A DNA stretch of 19,947 nt from SZUA-36 sp964650905 (GTDB taxonomy: Bacteria > Pseudomonadota > Gammaproteobacteria > Xanthomonadales > SZUA-36): NCBI GenBank assembly GCA_964650905.1, contig CAZYVH010000055.1, positions 1-19,947 of the forward strand, given 5' to 3'. Below, piece by piece: positions 14,774 through 19,947 of this stretch (position 1 is its first letter; every line of letters starts with the position of its first letter). The translations under genes were made by a program, and so were the position numbers. A model generated the notes under the pieces. It did no database searches. It had not been told where the DNA came from and worked only from the letters and a program-made list of their open reading frames with translations.

Positions 14774-15878
14774 AATGCTTGAATGTTTTGAACCCTTCCC
14801 TGGCAATGATGGCATCGCGCTGTGCGATTGCCAAATCTTCGCTTACCATTTCCTCAACCAGTTCAGCAAAGCTGACCCGGGGTTGCCAGCCAAGTTGTTT
14901 TTTGGCTTTGGAAGCATCCCCCCACAAAGACTCAACCTCGGTTGGGCGGAAGTAACGCGGGTCAATACGCACGATGACATCACCGGGCTGAGGACCATCG
15001 CCATCAACCGTTTGAGTCACCCGGCCAAGCTCATCCAGTCCCTTGCCTTCCCATGCGATTTTGATACCCAATACGGCCACAGCATATTCGATGAACTCCC
15101 TGACTGAATATTGCTCGCCGGTCGCAATGACGTAATCTTCCGGTTTGTCCTGTTGCAGAATCAGCCACTGGGCCTCAACAAAATCGCGTGCATGGCCCCA
15201 GTCACGTTTTGCATCAATGTTGCCAAGATGCACTACTTTCTGCAGACCGGTCTTGATACGCGCCAATGCACGGGTGATCTTGCGGGTGACGAAGGTCTCA
15301 CCACGTTGTGGCGATTCATGGTTGAACAGGATGCCGTTGCAGGCAAACATGTCGTAACCTTCGCGGTAATTAACCGTGATCCAATAGGCATAAAGCTTGG
15401 CCGCGGCATAGGGGGAACGGGGATAGAATGGTGTGGTTTCGCGTTGTGGCACCTCCTGTACCAAACCATAGAGCTCCGAGGTAGAGGCCTGGTAAAAACG
15501 CGTTTTCTCAGTCAGCTTTAATATGCGTATGGCCTCGAGCACACGTAAGGGCCCGATCGCATCGGAATTGGCCGTGTACTCCGGTGTTTCAAATGATACG
15601 GCCACGTGACTTTGCGCTGCCAGGTTGTAAACCTCATCGGGTTGGACTTCCTGGACAACGCGAATCAGGTTGGTTGAATCGGTCATGTCACCGTAATGCA
15701 GGATAAAATCCCGCTGTGTCTCATGCGGATCCTGGTAGAGGTGGTCGATACGATCCGTATTGAATGAGGATGCGCGCCGTTTGAGGCCATGGACTTCGTA
15801 ACCCTTGTCGAGTAAAAACTCGGCAAGATATGCGCCATCCTGACCGGTAACGCCAGTGATAAGTGCCCGTTTAGTCAA
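14766..15878 (-). CDS. gmd: GDP-mannose 4,6-dehydratase
   Basis: Gmd converts GDP-D-mannose to GDP-4-keto-6-deoxy-D-mannose, the first step of GDP-L-fucose (or GDP-rhamnose/perosamine) synthesis. The 370-residue protein has the Rossmann motif ITGVTGQDGAYLAEFLL, then LKRRASSFNTDRIDHLY, catalytic STSELYG with the Thr and Glu typical of 4,6-dehydratases, and the Tyr and Lys of SPYAAAKLYAYW. It also has the motif FNHESPQRGETFVTRKI, a hallmark of Gmd. The start is a TTG at 15878: no ATG or GTG fits, and AGGA lies 9 bases upstream. It is the first gene of the gmd-fcl pair. The 260-base region upstream must hold the promoter unless transcription reads through from the glycosyltransferase gene. Confidence 0.97.
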   Translation of the reverse strand: MTKRALITGVTGQDGAYLAEFLLDKGYEVHGLKRRASSFNTDRIDHLYQDPHETQRDFILHYGDMTDSTNLIRVVQEVQPDEVYNLAAQSHVAVSFETPEYTANSDAIGPLRVLEAIRILKLTEKTRFYQASTSELYGLVQEVPQRETTPFYPRSPYAAAKLYAYWITVNYREGYDMFACNGILFNHESPQRGETFVTRKITRALARIKTGLQKVVHLGNIDAKRDWGHARDFVEAQWLILQQDKPEDYVIATGEQYSVREFIEYAVAVLGIKIAWEGKGLDELGRVTQTVDGDGPQPGDVIVRIDPRYFRPTEVESLWGDASKAKKQLGWQPRVSFAELVEEMVSEDLAIAQRDAIIAREGFKTFKHYE

Positions 15879-16138
15879 TGTGGGATGTCCTGAAAATATG
15901 ATGATTCTTGGATAAACTTACTATAAAAAACCGTATGGTTATTGTACTGTATATGGGTAACTTTAAGGTAACCATTTCATTTGACTGTTCACAGCTTAAC
16001 GCTTTGAGGGGTCGGCCTGTTTCATATTCCGCGGGTCTTACAGAACTCCGGCCGGCACCCAAAAATGCTCATTGACATGATTGGATATAAAAAGTCTCTC
16101 CCGTACACAGCCGGGGAAGCTGTTCGGACTTCATGCTT
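15879..16138. other. Intergenic region upstream of gmd with an 11-bp-period direct repeat
   Basis: This AT-rich spacer separates the glycosyltransferase gene from gmd. GGTAAC occurs at 15956-15961 and 15967-15972, exactly one helical turn apart, a spacing seen in protein-binding sites. Leftward -10-like boxes (TATAGT near 15918-15923, TACAAT near 15941-15946) occur, but neither has a convincing -35 box. No gene or RNA was recognised. Confidence 0.3.
16088..16131 (-). terminator. Possible terminator after the glycosyltransferase gene
   Basis: Just downstream of the glycosyltransferase stop on the leftward strand, AAGTC (16131-16127) and ACAGC (16123-16119) can pair with GCTGT (16111-16107) and GACTT (16096-16092) around a 7-base loop, with an unequal internal loop. 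A run of T follows (16096-16089). The stem is imperfect, so strength is uncertain. If functional it would separate the glycosyltransferase/sulfotransferase transcript from gmd-fcl. Confidence 0.4.
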
Positions 16139-17086
16139 TTAATCGATATTCACCAATGTCGCCCGCCACAATAACTCGGTCACGCGTGCCCTGATGACAA
16201 ATGAATAGAAACCGGCACGTTGAAGTCGATAATAAAAATTTTGTAAGGCGGGATGGCTGGAAAAACTCTCGCGGCATTGCCGGCGGATGATTTCCATTTC
16301 CTTGAAACCATCGGTCTCAATATTAGCGTTGGTTTTTTGACTTTCATGCATTCTGAACTGTCCCAGGAAAGCCGGTATCAATTTGAACTTTGCATTGGCA
16401 TCGATGAAACGGCGAATTAACTCCCAATCCATTGCAAAATGGAATGATTCATCAAGCCCGCCACCGACTTTTTGCCACAGAGCGGTTCGCCAGAACATCG
16501 TTTCCTGGGGGATAAAATCGGCATAGGTGAGAATAAATTTGCGGTGTCCCGGCATGATCCATTTGCCGACATCCTGGCCGGCTTCATTGATCAGAACGCG
16601 ATGCCCGTAAACCACTTCGGTTTCGTCCGATGCCATGAATTGTTCGGCCACACGAAACAGCGCGCCCGGCATCAGGCAATCATCGGAGTTCAGCCACGAA
16701 AAAATATCACCCGTTGCATTTGATAGCCCTTTGTTGATTGCATTTGCCTGGCCATCGTCAGCCTCGCTGACCCACCATTGAATGTGATTGGCATATTTTC
16801 TGATAACCCCGACCGTCCCATCGCTCGAACCACCATCAACAACGATCAGATCCAGATTAGGATAATTCTGGCTGACAATGCTTCGAAGAGTCCTATCGAT
16901 GAAGTTCCCCTGGTTATACGACGGCACAACGATCGAAATACGGGGGTAACCAAGCCCATCCTCCCTCGCCACCGGGATGGATTCACCCGTAATCTCCATG
17001 GGCTCATAATGTGGTTCCAATCGCCCACAGCCCGGTAAAAGATGATTCAGCATTTTTCTGACGGGTTTTCGTGGTGGCCTATGCAT
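16139..17086 (-). CDS. Family 2 glycosyltransferase
   Basis: A GT-A fold glycosyltransferase (GT2) that probably transfers a nucleotide-activated sugar during polysaccharide repeat-unit assembly at the cytosolic face of the membrane. From the ATG at 17086 it has 315 residues. The GT2 domain begins PRISIVVPSYNQGNFIDRTL, continues with LIVVDGGSSDGT, contains the metal-binding DxD-type motif WLNSDDCLMPG and the acceptor-side motif FAMDWELIRRF. The C-terminal 80 residues are amphipathic with no clear membrane helix. A longer form from 17143 is possible but would overlap the upstream sulfotransferase by 44 bases. The chosen start leaves a 13-base gap. Donor and acceptor cannot be read from sequence. 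GDP-fucose is one candidate donor because gmd and fcl are next door. Confidence 0.88.
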   Translation of the reverse strand: MHRPPRKPVRKMLNHLLPGCGRLEPHYEPMEITGESIPVAREDGLGYPRISIVVPSYNQGNFIDRTLRSIVSQNYPNLDLIVVDGGSSDGTVGVIRKYANHIQWWVSEADDGQANAINKGLSNATGDIFSWLNSDDCLMPGALFRVAEQFMASDETEVVYGHRVLINEAGQDVGKWIMPGHRKFILTYADFIPQETMFWRTALWQKVGGGLDESFHFAMDWELIRRFIDANAKFKLIPAFLGQFRMHESQKTNANIETDGFKEMEIIRRQCRESFSSHPALQNFYYRLQRAGFYSFVIRARVTELLWRATLVNID

Positions 17087-17099
17087 CGATAATAAGTGT

Positions 17100-17888
17100 C
17101 TATATGTAGTTATAATATGTGAGAAATTCTTCCAGTTCTTCACTGATTGCAGCTATTGTCTGTGGAGCAAGTTTAGATCTGTAATTGCCCGGATGGACTT
17201 GCCGAATGTGCTTGTCCTGTTTTTCTTGTTTGGGGAATATGTCAAATTGTTTTGCGATGATCTTGATGGTTGCACTATCTTGAGGCAGCGACAATTTTTC
17301 AACCAGATCGCTAAGCCAAGCCTCCTTCGCATAGATTACATCTTCATAACGGTAAGTAGTCAGGGTATCAAGCGGAAGCTTTTGCTGATATTTATTGAAG
17401 TTATGGACGTACATATGGGCTTTCCTCAGTGCAAACTCATCTACACTCATGCCAGCCGTTTCTCTCCTTCTTTTTAAAAACTCCAGGTTGTTTCGCAGCA
17501 CAACATGACTTTTCGCAACTGAATAATACATAGAAACCAGCATGTCTCTGGGATCACGGACCAATAAAATACACGGCGCTCCGGTTAATACCAGGTCAAA
17601 CCGCGGATAGTGTCGGAATCCCGTGTATATTCGACCGGTTTTGGAAAAGCAGACCAGTGCGTCATCCATCACCTCTTTGGTAGGAATGCCTGAATCAAAT
17701 GCAGAGTCAAACAGGGAGAATGTCGGTACTCCGAGTTTCCGGCAGTATTTCCGGACCATGCTATCCATCAAGGTACTACCGCTCTTATGAAATGAAAACA
17801 GGTAGGCGCTCTTGAAGCCTTCCAGCAGTTTTGGCAGGTTAACGCGGTAGGAATGACCATCGCCGGAGCATAGCTGAAGTGATTGCAT
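17100..17888 (-). CDS. PAPS-dependent sulfotransferase family protein
   Basis: Sulfotransferases move a sulfate group from PAPS (3'-phosphoadenylyl sulfate) to hydroxyl or amino groups. The 262-residue protein has both cofactor motifs: the 5'-phosphosulfate loop SFHKSGSTLMDSMV (32-45) and the 3'-phosphate-binding segment RDPRDMLVSMYYS (111-123), followed by YRYEDVIYAKEAWLSDL near 179-195. No signal peptide or membrane helix is seen, so it is predicted to be cytosolic, acting on a precursor. It shares a strand with the glycosyltransferase, which follows after 13 bases, and with the GDP-fucose genes further on, so a glycan substrate is a reasonable inference. The ATG at 17888 has an AGAG-type ribosome-binding site. 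Base composition is lower in GC than the housekeeping genes, fitting a variable polysaccharide locus. Confidence 0.85.
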   Translation of the reverse strand: MQSLQLCSGDGHSYRVNLPKLLEGFKSAYLFSFHKSGSTLMDSMVRKYCRKLGVPTFSLFDSAFDSGIPTKEVMDDALVCFSKTGRIYTGFRHYPRFDLVLTGAPCILLVRDPRDMLVSMYYSVAKSHVVLRNNLEFLKRRRETAGMSVDEFALRKAHMYVHNFNKYQQKLPLDTLTTYRYEDVIYAKEAWLSDLVEKLSLPQDSATIKIIAKQFDIFPKQEKQDKHIRQVHPGNYRSKLAPQTIAAISEELEEFLTYYNYI

Positions 17889-17900
17889 GTTTTCTGCTCT

Positions 17901-18083
17901 TTAAGATATAGTCACCTGAGTGAACTGTTCAATGGATGCCAGTTTTTCTGCTTGCATGCGCTTGATCAATTTTTTGGGGCTCCATTCTACAATCTTGAGG
18001 ACCTGGAGTCGCATCAAAATTTCGAGAGAGCAATTTGATATTTCAGTTAATCGGCTGGTTGTTGACCAGAAGGTATCCAGCAC
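17901..18083 (-). CDS. Possible 60-residue small ORF upstream of the sulfotransferase
   Basis: An open frame of 60 codons ends 12 bases before the sulfotransferase gene on the same strand. The product would be basic and amphipathic (for example VEWSPKKLIKRMQAEKLASIE) with no signal peptide and no recognised family. The spacing fits a co-transcribed small gene or the decayed end of a longer one, but no good ribosome-binding site is evident and chance is a fair explanation. Otherwise the 17889-18149 spacer shows nothing clear. Confidence 0.2.
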   Translation of the reverse strand: MLDTFWSTTSRLTEISNCSLEILMRLQVLKIVEWSPKKLIKRMQAEKLASIEQFTQVTIS

Positions 18084-18173
18084 AGGATATCGAATATTTT
18101 TAAGTTAAGCCGGTTTTAACGAGGACAACTGCATTTATATCGTTTTTGAATGGAATCAGAAGAGAACGAACGG

Positions 18174-18869
18174 ATGAAAGGATACCTGGCCGGGACACGA
18201 TTTTTTTACATTGCTGCCAGGCTTGCTGCTCTTGCGATTTTCTTCATGGGCTCCTTCGGCAATGCCTCAGCAAAGGAAACACTTGCTTCCCCGGGTGCTA
18301 CAGTTGAATACTCGAACAGCCCTGATGCATTGATTGTGAGTTACACATTGCACCTCGGCGAACTCGCCGAGTCCGATCGTGGTCCTTCAATGCAAATCTA
18401 CGGGGATGGTCTCGCCAACATCCACTACCCGGCGTATATGGCAAGGGCAGGCAGCTACAGCATTCGACTGAGCGGTGATGAGATGAACAAACTCATCCAC
18501 GCCCTGGTTGCAGATGGGCTTCTCAAATTTGATTCCGCCAAGGCCAGGGCCACGGCACGTGATATTGGGACGCTGAGACGGGAAAGCCAAGGCGTGATGC
18601 ACTATGTTTCGGATGCTTCCACTTCGGTCATCGAATTACATCTCGTTCGTTACGCATCACCGGGAACACCCAGTCTACAAGCTGCGAATGTCGACAAGAC
18701 CATCCGCTGGTCGGGCCTCCAGTCGGACGCACGGATATACCCTGACCATGTCGCCATTCAAAAGCTGGCCACTGCGGAACGAAGGCTGCGCACACTCATG
18801 GAGCGTCCGGACCTTGTCAAGGTGGATTCACGCAATCGCGCTGCATCTTCCACGCCTGGGAAGGATTAA
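18174..18869 (+). CDS. Secreted hypothetical protein upstream of the matrixin-like protease
   Basis: From the ATG at 18174 the product has 231 residues. It begins with a long signal peptide (basic start, hydrophobic 17-27, cleavage after NASA at about 33), so it is exported. The mature part contains VSYTLHLGELAES, MQIYGDGLANIHYP, SIRLSGDEMNKLIHALVADGLLKFD and a basic, Ala/Ser-rich tail. I do not recognise the family. The strand pattern with 'IYGDG' and a helix ending 'GLLKFD' loosely recalls small periplasmic DUF6438-like domains, but that is an impression only. An in-frame ATG at 18150 would add eight charged residues ahead of the signal peptide and is less likely. The next gene, a secreted protease, begins 5 bases after its stop, so they form an operon. 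A role as its partner, inhibitor or chaperone is speculative. Confidence 0.75.
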   Translation: MKGYLAGTRFFYIAARLAALAIFFMGSFGNASAKETLASPGATVEYSNSPDALIVSYTLHLGELAESDRGPSMQIYGDGLANIHYPAYMARAGSYSIRLSGDEMNKLIHALVADGLLKFDSAKARATARDIGTLRRESQGVMHYVSDASTSVIELHLVRYASPGTPSLQAANVDKTIRWSGLQSDARIYPDHVAIQKLATAERRLRTLMERPDLVKVDSRNRAASSTPGKD

Positions 18870-18874
18870 CAGCC

Positions 18875-19947
18875 ATGGCCAACGAGTCCTCGACCAGGGC
18901 TTCCGGGAGCCTGTTCGTATTACTGGCACTGCTCAGTTTCCTCGCCTGGTCCCAGTCATGCCTGGCAGGAACCTTCATCCTTGCGGGTGAATCCAACGGG
19001 GTGGATCTGATTCTCCATCCGCAAGGTTACACCGGAACCCAGAACGCACTGACGGTCGAAGTTTGTATCGATCCGGCAAGCCTGATTCCCTCCGGTGCCC
19101 TGCTGACCGATATGGAGCAAGCGGTGCGCAACAACATCGCAACCTGGAACCAGTTGACACCGCTCGTTGGCAACTCGCTTTTAGGCACGGCCAACAACAT
19201 TCCCTCCGGCCAGCTCGACTTCGAGTCGGTTGCACTCCACGAATTGGGCCACTGTATCGGTCTGGGGCATGTTAATGCCGCCTCCGAATCGGGTTTATCC
19301 GGCAACGATACCAACTACACAAAGGCTACGGATGGGGTCAACAACACATTTGATATCAATCCTGGCAGCGACGGTGTGCGTGGCACACTGGATGACGTTC
19401 GGGGTGACGACATCAATTTGCACTGGTTCCGAACCGATACCAATGACCCTGGCGAGTTGCCGTTACCGGTACCGGTCGACAACACGACATACGATCGGGA
19501 TCTGTCCTCGCTTCCAACGGGGCATTTGTTTGCCCAAAACCTTGACCGCACCGTGGCAGGCACCCTGGGGTACCCCAACACGTCTACAATAAATACCGAG
19601 GCGGTCATGCAGCAGGGCACCTTCAGCGACGAGGCGCAGCGAGGCCTGACTGCCGATGGCGTCGCAACGATTATGCTGGGAATGAGCGGCGTTGACGAGA
19701 CCGCCGGTACGACAGACGATTACACCCTGACCCTGGTCTACGGCGGCATCTCGAGCGCATCGTCATGCGACCTGACCATGAGCTTCACTTCTACCAGCAG
19801 CCTGGCATTCTGCTCGGTCAGTGGCGCCTTCATCTCCTCGCCACCGGGTACGACACATGCCCGAATCACCACCGCCCACATGGAATTTGGGACGGGTTAT
19901 AACTGGTTCTTCAACCAGGTGGGGAACAATTGCAGCTATTCCATTTC
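18875..19947 (+). CDS. Secreted matrixin-like zinc metalloprotease (3' end outside window)
   Basis: The frame is open to the window edge, giving 357 residues of an incomplete protein. A signal peptide (hydrophobic 12-26, cleavage near SCLA at 31) predicts export. Residues 122-132 read HELGHCIGLGH, the full HExxHxxGxxH motif of metzincins, with catalytic E123 and zinc ligands H122, H126 and H132. M245 in AVMQQGTF followed by RGLTADGVATI fits the Met-turn and following helix of M10 matrixins. The 113 residues between motif and Met-turn are many more than in compact matrixins and include GDDINLHWF, suggesting an inserted subdomain. A C-terminal beta-rich region with cysteines begins near 265. 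No pro-domain cysteine switch is apparent. AAGGA lies 10 bases before the ATG, and the gene follows a secreted protein gene by 5 bases. Confidence 0.88.
   Translation, partial: MANESSTRASGSLFVLLALLSFLAWSQSCLAGTFILAGESNGVDLILHPQGYTGTQNALTVEVCIDPASLIPSGALLTDMEQAVRNNIATWNQLTPLVGNSLLGTANNIPSGQLDFESVALHELGHCIGLGHVNAASESGLSGNDTNYTKATDGVNNTFDINPGSDGVRGTLDDVRGDDINLHWFRTDTNDPGELPLPVPVDNTTYDRDLSSLPTGHLFAQNLDRTVAGTLGYPNTSTINTEAVMQQGTFSDEAQRGLTADGVATIMLGMSGVDETAGTTDDYTLTLVYGGISSASSCDLTMSFTSTSSLAFCSVSGAFISSPPGTTHARITTAHMEFGTGYNWFFNQVGNNCSYSI

Overview
The window looks like chromosomal DNA of a free-living or symbiotic gammaproteobacterium outside the enterics, probably taken from a draft or metagenomic assembly because a 100-base run of N sits at 9080-9179. 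The main clue is the leftward gene order pyrG-kdsA-eno-ftsB-ispD-ispF, a core arrangement typical of Gammaproteobacteria. The ParE, ParC, FtsB and enolase sequences all read like gammaproteobacterial housekeeping proteins. No tRNA, rRNA, CRISPR array or intact insertion sequence was found.

Layout. At 1-31 is the end of a repeat that recurs inverted at about 2681-2711. Then come a small HExxH (zincin-like) protein at 64-600 (+) and the leftward housekeeping operon at 705-6717: an FHA-like membrane protein, ispF, ispD, ftsB, eno, kdsA and pyrG. A hairpin-rich, MITE-like element (2680-2922) fills the eno-ftsB gap, and its edge touches the ftsB start region. A divergent promoter region (6718-6933) separates pyrG from a rightward block: a possible 57-residue exported peptide whose stop overlaps the parE start, then parE, a palindromic repeat cluster containing the assembly gap, parC, a secreted DUF3617-type protein and galE. 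An AT-richer HEPN/minimal-nucleotidyltransferase pair (13104-13756) follows galE.

From 13787 to 17888 the genes run leftward again: fcl and gmd (GDP-L-fucose synthesis), a family 2 glycosyltransferase and a PAPS-type sulfotransferase. Together these suggest a surface or extracellular polysaccharide containing fucose and perhaps sulfate. galE (UDP-galactose supply) may feed the same product, although it faces the other way. From 18174 to the right edge, two genes in tandem encode a secreted protein of unknown function and a secreted matrixin-like zinc protease (HExxHxxGxxH), which is cut by the window edge.

The parts most worth a second look are the hairpin element and its inverted partner at the left edge, the repeat cluster that broke the assembly between parE and parC, the HEPN/MNT module, the cysteine-containing (metal-dependent type) KdsA, the fucose/sulfotransferase neighbourhood, and the secreted pair at the right edge.
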